Origin: JACQPU01 sp039961715
Lineage (GTDB): Bacteria; Bacteroidota; Ignavibacteria; UBA10030
Assembly: GCA_039961715.1 (NCBI GenBank)
Contig: JABRVW010000009.1
Span: 1 to 64,000 of the forward strand
Reading direction: 5' to 3'
Length of the DNA stretch: 64,000 nucleotides
The position numbers were made by a program, and so were the translations under genes. This document shows positions 16,607 to 24,214 of this stretch, piece by piece. A model generated the notes under the pieces. That model was not told the DNA's origin and ran no database searches. It saw nothing but the letters and a program-made list of their open reading frames with translations. Each line of letters opens with the position of its first letter. Positions within the stretch are counted from its first letter, which is position 1.

Positions 16607-18165
16607 TGCAGAATTCCTGTGACTCGTTCAACGGCGGTGATGAGCTTGTCCGACCTGGTAAGGGCCTGAAGACGTTCGATGTCGTCGTGCAGAACGCGAT
16701 CCCTGACGACCGGTCTTGCGACCGACCGAACAACCCGGTAGGCGGCCTCAACACCATTGCCGGCGTTCAGGGGGGCCGAACCCTTGTAGGTCCGCGCGAA
16801 ATCCAGACCTTGCGCGGCACACAAGAGTTCGATGGCAAGGACCGTTTGCGTGTTTCTCAGCACCCGCCAGGCCTTTTGGGCGCTGATGGACCCCATGCTG
16901 TTGTGATCTTCCTGGTTGGCCGATGTCGGGATGGAATCCACGCTCCCAGGATGGCAGAGCACTTTGTTCTCCGATACGAGGGATGCCGCGGTGTACTGGG
17001 CGATCATCAGTCCTGAGTGCAATCCCCCGTTCGGCGTCAGAAACTTCGGGAGGCCGCTGAGAGAGCCGTTGACAAGCCGTTCAATCCTGCGCTCGGAGAT
17101 GTTTGCAAGCTCGGCGAGCGCGATCGCCAGGAAATCCGCCGCAAGGGCGACGGGCTGTCCGTGGAAGTTGCCTCCCTCCAGGTGCACACCCTGGCGCGGA
17201 AAAATAAGAGGATTGTCGGTTGCGGAATTAATTTCTGTTGAAATCACGCGTTCCACGTAGGCGAGCGCGTCCCGGGAAGCCCCATGCACCTGCGGCACGC
17301 ATCGTATCGAATACGCATCCTGCACGCGCAGATCATCATGCCTGTGCGACTCTCTGATCTCGCTTCCCCTCATCAACGTTCGCATGTTGCGGGCCGTCAG
17401 GCGCTGGCCGGGGTGCGGACGAAGGCGATGAATCCTGTCGTCGAACGGCGTGTCGCTTCCGCGCAGGGCTTCGGTGCTCATGGCTGCGGCAATGTCCGCT
17501 ATCGTCATGAGCCGCCGTGCCTCGTGGGCGGCCAGGGCCGTATAGGCAGTCATCATCTGCGTGCCGTTGATCAGCGCCAACCCCTCCTTGGCCGTGAGCC
17601 TTGCGGGCGCGAGCCTCGCGCGTTTCAGAACGCTTCGAGCGGGAGCCGTCTTCACGCCCCCCTTGTTCAGCAGCATGATCCGGCCCTTGCCGATCATGGC
17701 CAGGACCAGATGGGAGAGCTGTACGAGATCACCGCTTGATCCCACCGAACCCTGTGACGGGACGTACGGAACGATATTCCGGTTCAGCATCGCCACCAAC
17801 AGATCGACCGTTTCGGGCCTGATGCCGGAATGGCCGCCGGCGAGCGCATTCACGCGAAGAGCCATCATGGCGCGCACCACCTCGGGCGGCAGAGGATCGC
17901 CGGCTCCCGCAGAGTGGCTGACAATGAGGTTCTCCTGGAGTTGTTCGAGGTCAGCGGTCCCGATGCGCACAGAGCTGAATTCTCCGAACCCCGTTGTTAC
18001 ACCATACACCGTTTCACCGGAGCGCACCCAGCGTTCGACAACGCTGCGTGCGAACTGCATCCGACGGCGCGCGGAAGGGGGAAGACGAACTGGCGCCTGA
18101 TGCACGGCAATGTCGTACACTGCGGGGATGCTGAGTGAGATGCCATCGAGCGGGTAGGATTTCAT
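16603..18165 (-). CDS. hutH: Histidine ammonia-lyase
   Basis: Converts histidine to urocanate and ammonia through the protein-derived MIO cofactor. The 520 residues include the N-terminal YGVTTGFGEFSS with the catalytic Tyr, the cofactor loop GSVGSSGDLVQLSH at about 139-152 and a downstream ANQEDHNSMGS block. The triad that makes MIO is Ser143-Ser144-Gly145 here, not the usual Ala-Ser-Gly. Start: an earlier ATG at 18180 is in frame, but the predicted promoter would begin transcription near 18176, and ATG 18165 shares a 13-base start context with add. HAL rather than another MIO lyase is supported by hutU, hutI, ftcD and fchA within 12 kb. Confidence 0.9.
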   Translation of the reverse strand: MKSYPLDGISLSIPAVYDIAVHQAPVRLPPSARRRMQFARSVVERWVRSGETVYGVTTGFGEFSSVRIGTADLEQLQENLIVSHSAGAGDPLPPEVVRAMMALRVNALAGGHSGIRPETVDLLVAMLNRNIVPYVPSQGSVGSSGDLVQLSHLVLAMIGKGRIMLLNKGGVKTAPARSVLKRARLAPARLTAKEGLALINGTQMMTAYTALAAHEARRLMTIADIAAAMSTEALRGSDTPFDDRIHRLRPHPGQRLTARNMRTLMRGSEIRESHRHDDLRVQDAYSIRCVPQVHGASRDALAYVERVISTEINSATDNPLIFPRQGVHLEGGNFHGQPVALAADFLAIALAELANISERRIERLVNGSLSGLPKFLTPNGGLHSGLMIAQYTAASLVSENKVLCHPGSVDSIPTSANQEDHNSMGSISAQKAWRVLRNTQTVLAIELLCAAQGLDFARTYKGSAPLNAGNGVEAAYRVVRSVARPVVRDRVLHDDIERLQALTRSDKLITAVERVTGILQ

Positions 18166-18182
18166 TGCAGAATAGAGCACAT

Positions 18183-18211
18183 AATGTAGCAGGGGCTTTT
18201 CAGAAATTCAA
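18183..18211 (-). promoter_or_regulatory. Promoter for hutH-add-arsC-like
   Basis: On the minus strand TTGAAT (18206-18211) and TACATT (18183-18188) are exactly 17 bases apart. Transcription should start near 18176, giving an 11-base leader to ATG 18165. It is back to back with the promoter at 18234-18262; 22 bases separate the two -35 boxes and could hold a shared operator. Confidence 0.6.
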
Positions 18212-18233
18212 GCCGGCTCCTGAGACTTCCTCA

Positions 18234-18262
18234 TTGACTTTCTTGGCGAATCTGGTTATCAT
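18234..18262 (+). promoter_or_regulatory. Promoter for the receiver-kinase/NtrC gene run
   Basis: TTGACT (18234-18239), a 17-base spacer and TATCAT (18257-18262) make a near-consensus housekeeping promoter, with a leader of about 70 bases to the ATG at 18340. The first 11 bases, TTGACTTTCTT, match the promoter at 48959-48987. Confidence 0.7.
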
Positions 18263-18339
18263 GCCACGCATTCTTCCCTCCCAGCATCGCGTGACATGAG
18301 CCTTCCCCGCTGCCCGAAGGCCCGCATCTGCAAGTCATC

Positions 18340-19446
18340 ATGGATGAAGACAAAATACGCGTATTGATCGCCGACGACGAGGACGGCCTCCGATCCACCA
18401 TAGCCGCCTGGCTCACCGATGAAGGGTTTGTGGTGGAGGAGGCCCCTGACGGATCCGAAGCCATCAAGAAGGTACAGGCGAACGATTACGACATCGCACT
18501 TCTGGACATCAAGATGCCGGGGGCGAACGGGCTCGAAGTGCTTCGGTACATCAAGAAGAATTCCATGGCCACCGAAGTCGTGATGATGACGGGCATGAGC
18601 GACGTGACCATGGCTGTGGAAGCCATGAAGCTCGGTGCCCGGGAATACCTCACGAAGCCGCTCGACATGGATCAACTTGTTCCACAGCTGCGTGCGCTCC
18701 TCAAGAAGCGCGACGCCGAGGACCGGATCCGCCGCCTGCAATCCGAACACACTGCACGCCTGCTGTACGACCTCCATAATCCTATCGCAGGCCTGAAACA
18801 GAGCATCGGGTACCTCCTGAAGGGAATGGCCGGTGCGATCGGAGACCACCAGAAGGAACTCCTTGGCTACATGACGAATTCGATCGACAAGGTGATTCTC
18901 CTGCTGAACGACATGATGGATCTGACGAAACTCGAGGGCGGACGTGTGCGGCTCAACAAGGGAATCGGCAACGTTGCCGACACAGTCACAAAGACGATCC
19001 ACGAATTCCAGATCCCCATCAAGTCCAACAAAATCACCCTCGAACATTCCATTGAGCCGGATCTTCCGCCTCTGGAGTACGATTCGGAAAAGATCGAGCA
19101 GGTGTTGCAGAATTTCCTGAGCAATGCCATCAAGTACACTCCCCAACACGGAGCCATCGTCGTTCAGGTTCGCTCGGTCCAGCTCGTCCTGGAAGAGGGC
19201 CAGCAGCCTTCCCAGTTCATCATGGTGTCGGTCTTCAACAGCGGACAGGGAATTCCGAAGGAGGAACTGCCGCTGATCTTCGACCGGTACCGCGAAGTCG
19301 TGTCCGGCAAGGAAAACAAGCAAAAGACCACCGGACTGGGCCTGATCATCTGTCAGCGCATTGTGGAAGCCCACAACGGAAAGATCTGGGTCGAATCCGA
19401 GCCGGGGAAGGGAGCCACGTTCTTCTTCGCCCTCCCCGTGCGCTGA
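18340..19446 (+). CDS. Receiver-histidine kinase hybrid without a sensor domain
   Basis: A soluble signalling protein of 368 residues with the receiver first. Receiver (1-120): acidic pocket ADDED, phosphoacceptor Asp56 in LLDIKMPG, conserved Lys106 in TKP. Kinase: a HisKA-like helix with LLYDLHNPIAGL (His146), N-box NFLSNAIKYTP, a G1-type box FNSGQGIP with Asn where Asp is usual, and G2 GLGLIICQRIVEAHNG. The residues after His146 are HNPI, shorter than the common HExRTPL, so autophosphorylation may differ. There is no membrane segment or PAS/GAF sensor, so input probably arrives through the receiver. It lies 35 bases before the sigma-54-type regulator and is its likely partner. Confidence 0.88.
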   Translation: MDEDKIRVLIADDEDGLRSTIAAWLTDEGFVVEEAPDGSEAIKKVQANDYDIALLDIKMPGANGLEVLRYIKKNSMATEVVMMTGMSDVTMAVEAMKLGAREYLTKPLDMDQLVPQLRALLKKRDAEDRIRRLQSEHTARLLYDLHNPIAGLKQSIGYLLKGMAGAIGDHQKELLGYMTNSIDKVILLLNDMMDLTKLEGGRVRLNKGIGNVADTVTKTIHEFQIPIKSNKITLEHSIEPDLPPLEYDSEKIEQVLQNFLSNAIKYTPQHGAIVVQVRSVQLVLEEGQQPSQFIMVSVFNSGQGIPKEELPLIFDRYREVVSGKENKQKTTGLGLIICQRIVEAHNGKIWVESEPGKGATFFFALPVR

Positions 19447-19481
19447 TCCCGCCGGGGATGCACTTACGGAATCATCAAAGC

Positions 19482-20843
19482 ATGAGTTCCCGCGCAATTT
19501 CCGTCCTCGCCGTCGACGACGAGGAAAATTTCCTTGATGTTCTGCAAACCATCCTGACGGCGGAGGGATACTCGCTTCGCACCGCTTCCGACGGAGTCGA
19601 AGCAATCAACCTTCTGCAGTCCTCCACGTTCGATCTCGCCCTCCTCGATGTCCGGATGCCCCGTGTCGATGGTATCGAAGTTCTGAAGTATATTCGCGAC
19701 CAGTTTCTCGACCTCCCGGTAATCATGGTGACCGGCGTGAACGAGCTGAAGATCGCCGTGGAGTGCATGAAGCTGGGAGCGACCAACTACCTCTCGAAGC
19801 CGTACTCCACGGAAGAACTGCTGACGGTCATCGACAACGCCCTTGAACGCCGGCGCCTCGTGCTTGAGAACAAAGCTCTGAAGTCGGAACTGTCCCGATA
19901 CGCGGCGTCGGCGCAGATGGTGGGGCGCAGTCCAAAGCTCCTCGAGATGCTCAAGGTGGCCCACAAGGTGGCTCCCACCGACTCGGCCGTGTTGATCCAG
20001 GGAGCAAGCGGAACGGGGAAAGAGCTGGTCGCGCATTTCATCCATGCCAACAGCCTGCGAAAAGACAAACCCTTCACTGCGCTGAACTGCTCTTCGATCC
20101 CTGAAGCGCTTCTCGAAAGCGAGATGTTCGGCCACGAGAAGGGAGCGTTCACGGACGCCCAGACCGCGAGGCAGGGTCTTGTGGAGATTGCCGCCGGAGG
20201 CACGCTCTTTCTCGACGAGATCGGTGAGATCAGCCTCGTGCTTCAGCCAAAGCTCCTGCGGTTTCTGCAGACCGGGGAATTCCGGCGCGTCGGCGGAAAC
20301 AAAAACCTCAAAGCTGATGTGAGGGTCATATCCGCGACCAACAAGGATCTGCGCCAGGAAGTCGCGGCCGGCCGGTTTCGCGAAGATCTTCTGTACAGGA
20401 TCAACGTCATCACGCTGACCCTTCCTCCCCTCAAGGACCGCAAAGAGGACATCCCGCTTCTCGTCGATCATTTCCTGAAATCCAGGTTTCGCAACAGGGA
20501 GCCGAAAACCCTCGATCCGAAGGCGCTTGAAGTTCTGATGGCCTATCCATGGCCCGGGAACGTGCGCGAGCTGGAGAATGTGATCGAACGAGCCGCCATC
20601 CTGTCCCAGGGCCCCACGATCAAACGCGACGATCTCGCCCTGCCCATCGGCATGCACCCGCAGGAACAGAGGCGCGATTCTCTGATCGGCTCCGCCGTGC
20701 CGTTCCGCGATGTGGAAAAGGCACACATGAAAGGCGTGCTGGACAGCGTGAGCTGGAACAAGAACGTAGCGGCCAAAATCCTGGGCATAAGTCTCAAAAC
20801 GCTTTACACGAAGATCCAGCAGTACAATCTCGCGAAGGAATGA
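19482..20843 (+). CDS. NtrC-family sigma-54-dependent response regulator
   Basis: A transcription activator of 453 residues: receiver (1-120, phosphoacceptor Asp56 in LLDVRMPR), AAA+ sigma-54 activation domain (about 145-380) with the Walker A region QGASGTGKELVA, the sigma-54 contact loop GAFTDA at 221-226 (a common variant of GAFTGA), GGTLFLDEIGE as Walker B and an R-finger region, then a C-terminal Fis-type helix-turn-helix ending AAKILGISLKTLYTKIQQY. An in-frame ATG at 19458 would add eight residues; 19482 fits the family N terminus better. It follows the receiver-kinase gene and probably takes phosphate from it. Target promoters are unknown; I found no clear sigma-54 promoter in the neighbouring gaps. 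Confidence 0.93.
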   Translation: MSSRAISVLAVDDEENFLDVLQTILTAEGYSLRTASDGVEAINLLQSSTFDLALLDVRMPRVDGIEVLKYIRDQFLDLPVIMVTGVNELKIAVECMKLGATNYLSKPYSTEELLTVIDNALERRRLVLENKALKSELSRYAASAQMVGRSPKLLEMLKVAHKVAPTDSAVLIQGASGTGKELVAHFIHANSLRKDKPFTALNCSSIPEALLESEMFGHEKGAFTDAQTARQGLVEIAAGGTLFLDEIGEISLVLQPKLLRFLQTGEFRRVGGNKNLKADVRVISATNKDLRQEVAAGRFREDLLYRINVITLTLPPLKDRKEDIPLLVDHFLKSRFRNREPKTLDPKALEVLMAYPWPGNVRELENVIERAAILSQGPTIKRDDLALPIGMHPQEQRRDSLIGSAVPFRDVEKAHMKGVLDSVSWNKNVAAKILGISLKTLYTKIQQYNLAKE

Positions 20844-20857
20844 CTGCTGTGCCCCAT

Positions 20858-20897
20858 TTTTAATCTTCAATCTTCAATTTTCAATCTTCAATTCTTA
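20858..20897 (+). repeat. AATCTTC word array abutting the sixA start
   Basis: A run of AATCTTC/AATTTTC units (five near-copies of about seven bases) fills the gap between the NtrC-type gene and sixA, ending at the ATG. No ribosome site is visible apart from the array itself. Confidence 0.7.
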
Positions 20898-21383
20898 ATG
20901 CCCCTTTACTTTCTCCGGCACGGGGACGCGGTCGAATCCCCGCATTTTCATGACACCCAACGGCCGCTAAGCGAGGCAGGCAAGAGGCAGATCCAGACCG
21001 TTGCGCGGTTTCTCCGCGGGTCGCGACACGAACTCGATCTCATCCTCTCCAGCCCCCTCGTGCGCGCACGCGACACGGCCGAGATCATACGAGACGCTCT
21101 GAACCTGCCTGCCGTCATCACCACGGACACACTCACCGCCGGTGCCTCCGTCCGCGAACTGCTCGGATTCATCAACGGACAGCGCTCGCACGCCCTCCTG
21201 CTGGTCGGACATGAGCCCCAGCTTAGCAGTGCCATTTCCGTTTTGACGGGAGGTGACGATCATTTTCGCGTGGAAATGCGAAAGGCATCTCTTGCCCGGG
21301 TCGAAACAGAATTCCCCGTGAAAAAAGGCCATGCTGTGCTTTCGTGGCTGGTCACGGTTGCCCAGATGGAGTTCTTGCGGTAG
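20898..21383 (+). CDS. sixA: SixA-type phosphohistidine phosphatase
   Basis: A histidine-phosphatase-superfamily protein of 161 residues that removes phosphate from phosphohistidine in signalling proteins. The catalytic RHG motif is at residues 7-9 (YFLRHGDA), followed by the R-rich VRARDTAEII and the second catalytic His in LLVGHEPQLSSAIS. The size and the short sequence after RHG match SixA rather than phosphoglycerate mutases. It directly follows the two-component pair. In E. coli SixA acts on a PTS phosphocarrier, and a lone HPr/enzyme I pair exists in this window near 59 kb, so either could be the substrate. Confidence 0.88.
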   Translation: MPLYFLRHGDAVESPHFHDTQRPLSEAGKRQIQTVARFLRGSRHELDLILSSPLVRARDTAEIIRDALNLPAVITTDTLTAGASVRELLGFINGQRSHALLLVGHEPQLSSAISVLTGGDDHFRVEMRKASLARVETEFPVKKGHAVLSWLVTVAQMEFLR

Positions 21384-21479
21384 ATTTTGCAGGATTCGAA
21401 CCTTTTCTTCCCTCCTTTCTCTGATGACTTTGTTCCAATAAGTGGCTATGTTTCCTCATCTGCTCTCCGGAGTACCCGC

Positions 21480-21962
21480 ATGAACCTTCTTACGATCCCC
21501 GTCCAGAAACCGGAATCCACGAACGTCATCATCGGCCAGACCCACTTTATCAAGTCCGTGGAGGACCTGTACGAGGCCGTGGTACAGACTAATCCCGCCA
21601 TGAGGTTCGGTCTGGCGTTCTGCGAGGCCTCAGGACCCGCGCTCGTCCGCTGGGCGGGAAACGATCAGGCCCTTATCGACCTCGCCACGTCCAACGCTCT
21701 TACCCTTTCCTGCGGGCATTGTTTTCTGATCTTTATGGAGAACGGCTTCCCGATCAGCATTCTGAATGCCATCAAGCAGGTTCCGGAAGTCTGCCATATC
21801 TATTGTGCAACGGCAAATCCGGTGGAGGTGGTCGTGGGTGAAACGGATCAGGGACGCGGAATTCTGGGGGTGGTGGATGGAATCAGGAGCAAGGGAATTG
21901 AGACGGAAAAGGACATCGCTGCGCGGAAGGACCTCCTGCGAAAAATCGGATACAAGCTGTAG
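21480..21962 (+). CDS. Adenosine-specific kinase family protein (DUF355)
   Basis: A 160-residue protein of the adenosine-specific kinase family, best known from archaea, proposed to phosphorylate adenosine. Family blocks seen: the N-terminal IPVQKPESTNVIIGQTHF, FGLAFCEASGPALVRWAGND, the Cys/His segment LSCGHCFLIFM and the C-terminal VVVGETDQGRGILGVVDG. ATG 21480 is chosen because GGAG lies about nine bases upstream and conserved sequence begins there. The frame is open from 21387. It lies between sixA and the RidA gene. Together with add it hints at nucleoside handling, but the biochemical role in bacteria is not settled. Confidence 0.85.
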   Translation: MNLLTIPVQKPESTNVIIGQTHFIKSVEDLYEAVVQTNPAMRFGLAFCEASGPALVRWAGNDQALIDLATSNALTLSCGHCFLIFMENGFPISILNAIKQVPEVCHIYCATANPVEVVVGETDQGRGILGVVDGIRSKGIETEKDIAARKDLLRKIGYKL

Positions 21963-21993
21963 ACACTGAACATATTTCCCGAAGGATCTGAAA

Positions 21994-22467
21994 ATGAAAT
22001 CCCTGCTTATCGTTGTGCTCCTTTTGCTGCTTGGATGTGGACCATCTGAAGAGGATGTTCGCGCACTGGTGAGAGACGAAGTATCACGTGCCGCGCAGAA
22101 GACTATTATTCAAGAGGGAACCCCGATTGGCCCCTATTCGCCTGCCGTTCAGGTGGGTCCCTTTCTCTTCGTTTCGGGACAGATCGGGCTCGACCCTGAG
22201 ACCCAGGCGCTTGCCGGCCGGGACATCAAAACCCAAACCACTCAGGCGCTGAGGAATCTCAATGCAATCCTCCAGAAGGCCGGCTACGACTCGAGCCATG
22301 TGGTTCAGTGCACGATTTACCTGAAGGACATCAACGACTTTCAGGATATGAATCTGACTTACGGCGGCTATTTCCCGGAATCCGGCTATCCGGCCCGGAC
22401 CACCGTGGAAGTCTCCAATCTGCCGCGAGGCGCGATTATCGAGATCGCAGCGATCGCGTTTAAATAG
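21994..22467 (+). CDS. RidA-family (YjgF/UK114) protein with lipoprotein signal peptide
   Basis: RidA proteins hydrolyse reactive enamine/imine intermediates and are normally cytosolic. This 157-residue protein has a complete RidA domain (about 35-157): IGPYSPAVQVGPFLFVSGQIG, the ILQKAGYDSSHVVQCTIYL block and the catalytic Arg in PARTTVEV. In front lies MKSLLIVVLLLLLGC, a short basic start, hydrophobic core and a lipobox with Cys15, then an acidic linker. That is a clear lipoprotein signal, so export and membrane anchoring are predicted. It is 31 bases after the adenosine-kinase-like gene and precedes hutU. The location is unusual for the family. Confidence 0.9.
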   Translation: MKSLLIVVLLLLLGCGPSEEDVRALVRDEVSRAAQKTIIQEGTPIGPYSPAVQVGPFLFVSGQIGLDPETQALAGRDIKTQTTQALRNLNAILQKAGYDSSHVVQCTIYLKDINDFQDMNLTYGGYFPESGYPARTTVEVSNLPRGAIIEIAAIAFK

Positions 22468-22541
22468 GTTTCAAGTTTCAGATTGCTCTTGAAAGAGGAA
22501 CTGAAACGTCAAACCTGGAACCTGAAACCTTCTACGACAGA
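22466..22541. repeat. GGTTTCAAG word array with inverted arms before hutU
   Basis: The left arm AGGTTTCAAGTTTCAG (22466-22481) is mirrored by a right arm that repeats AACCTGAAAC (22500-22531). AGGTTTCA at 22466-22473 and TGAAACCT at 22523-22530 are exact inverted copies. The array fills nearly the whole gap between the RidA stop and the hutU ATG. Confidence 0.7.
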
Positions 22542-22545
22542 GTCC

Positions 22546-24213
22546 ATGCGAAGAAAACCCCAACGTCTCATTCATGCCCCGCGCGGAACACAGTTGCATT
22601 GTCGCGGATGGATCCAGGAGGCCGCCCTCCGAATGCTGATGAACAATCTCGATCCGGCGGTGGCCGAAAAGCCGGGGGAGTTGATCGTCTATGGCGGGAC
22701 CGGAAAGGCTGCGCGCAACTGGGAATGCTATGACGCCATCGTTGCGAGCCTCCAGCGTCTGGACAACGATGAAACGCTCCTCGTGCAGTCAGGCAAGCCC
22801 GTCGGTATTTTCCGTACCCACGTGAACGCCCCCCGCGTGTTGATCAGCAACGCAATGCTTGTCCCCAAGTGGGCCACCTGGGATGAATTCCGGAGACTCG
22901 AGGGACTCGGCCTGACGATGTTTGGGCAGATGACCGCGGGGAGTTGGATCTACATCGGCACCCAGGGCATACTCCAGGGTACGTATGAAACGTTTGCCGC
23001 AGCGGCCCAAAAGCATTTCAGGGGGTCCCTGGCGGGCAAGTTTCTTCTGACAGCCGGACTCGGCGGAATGGGCGGCGCCCAACCGCTCGCCGCAACGATG
23101 AGCGGAGCCGCGTGTCTGGTGGTTGAGGTCGATCGTCACCGGATCCGGCGGCGCCTTGAGACGAGCTATCTGGACACGATGACCGAGGACCTGGATGATG
23201 CTCTGGGTCAGATCCGCGCCGCTTGTGCAAAGAGGCTTCCCCTTTCCATCGGCCTTGTGGGCAATGCGGCGGAAATCATTCCACGAATTGCCGCAGGCAG
23301 ATTCATTCCGGATATTGTGACCGACCAGACATCGGCCCATGACACGCTGAACGGATATGTCCCGGCCGGGATGCCGTATGAAAAGGCGCTTGAGTTGCGA
23401 AAGAAGAACCCGAAGCGTTACGTAGAGCTGGCACGTACGTCCATCGTCAATCATGTTCGCGGGCTCCTTCGCCTCCAGAAAAAGGGGGCCGTCGTGTTCG
23501 ACTACGGCAACAATATTCGCGGCGAGGCTCAGGCAGCGGGCGTTAAAAACGCTTTCGCGATTCCGGGCTTTGTCCCCGAATTCATCCGTCCGCTCTTCTG
23601 CGACGGCAAGGGTCCGTTCCGCTGGGTCGCTCTCTCCGGTGACCCGGAGGATATCCACCGCACCGACCGGGCGGTCATGGAGACCTTTCCTGACAACAAG
23701 GCGCTCTGCACGTGGATCGAGAAGGCACAATCACAGGTGGCCTTCCAGGGGCTCCCGGCACGCATTTGCTGGCTGGGATATGGTGAGCGTGCCCGGATGG
23801 GCAAGATTTTCAACGACCTGGTGGCGCGTGGCGAGGTCAGCGCGCCGATTGTGATCGGACGCGATCATCTCGACTGCGGAAGTGTGGCATCGCCCAACAG
23901 GGAGACGGAAGGAATGAAAGACGGGAGCGATGCGATCGCCGACTGGCCGATCCTGAATGCGCTGCTCAACGCCGTGGGCGGGGCGAGCTGGGTGAGTGTG
24001 CATCATGGCGGCGGGGTGGGGATCGGGCTTTCGATCCACGCGGGGATGGTGGTGGTCTGCGACGGCACCAAGGCCGCTGAAGACCGGATTCACCGGGTCC
24101 TCACGTACGATCCGGGCATGGGCATCCTTCGGCACGCGGACGCGGGGTACGAGCGCGCGCGGGACAACGCCCGGCGCTGGGATCTGAAAATCCCGATGAT
24201 GAACGGTCGCTGA
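22546..24213 (+). CDS. hutU: Urocanate hydratase (urocanase)
   Basis: Hydrates urocanate to imidazolonepropionate with a tightly bound NAD+. The product has 555 residues from ATG 22546, the usual size. Family blocks are plain: GTQLHCRGWIQEAALRMLMN, ELIVYGGTGKAARNWECY, the Rossmann-like LTAGLGGMGGAQPLAATMSG, the conserved IVTDQTSAHDTLNGY and the DHLDCGSVASPNRETEGM block with the active-site Cys. An in-frame ATG at 22483 would translate part of the repeat array and is unlikely. It starts the hutU-methyltransferase-hutI-ftcD-fchA run, with two bases separating it from the next start. Confidence 0.97.
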   Translation: MRRKPQRLIHAPRGTQLHCRGWIQEAALRMLMNNLDPAVAEKPGELIVYGGTGKAARNWECYDAIVASLQRLDNDETLLVQSGKPVGIFRTHVNAPRVLISNAMLVPKWATWDEFRRLEGLGLTMFGQMTAGSWIYIGTQGILQGTYETFAAAAQKHFRGSLAGKFLLTAGLGGMGGAQPLAATMSGAACLVVEVDRHRIRRRLETSYLDTMTEDLDDALGQIRAACAKRLPLSIGLVGNAAEIIPRIAAGRFIPDIVTDQTSAHDTLNGYVPAGMPYEKALELRKKNPKRYVELARTSIVNHVRGLLRLQKKGAVVFDYGNNIRGEAQAAGVKNAFAIPGFVPEFIRPLFCDGKGPFRWVALSGDPEDIHRTDRAVMETFPDNKALCTWIEKAQSQVAFQGLPARICWLGYGERARMGKIFNDLVARGEVSAPIVIGRDHLDCGSVASPNRETEGMKDGSDAIADWPILNALLNAVGGASWVSVHHGGGVGIGLSIHAGMVVVCDGTKAAEDRIHRVLTYDPGMGILRHADAGYERARDNARRWDLKIPMMNGR

Positions 24214-24214
24214 G

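Noticed and set aside
20142..20159. GAFTDA in the NtrC-type regulator as a loss of sigma-54 contact
   Set aside because: GAFTDA is a known tolerated variant of GAFTGA, and the rest of the AAA+ domain is intact, so I do not claim loss of function.
20858..20897. The short-word arrays as CRISPR repeats
   Set aside because: Units are 7-10 bases, degenerate and contiguous, with no spacers and no cas genes.
21385..21415. A tRNA-like T-arm sequence (GGTTCGAATCC on the minus strand)
   Set aside because: Flanking bases do not form a T stem beyond three pairs, and there is no acceptor stem, anticodon arm or D arm around it.
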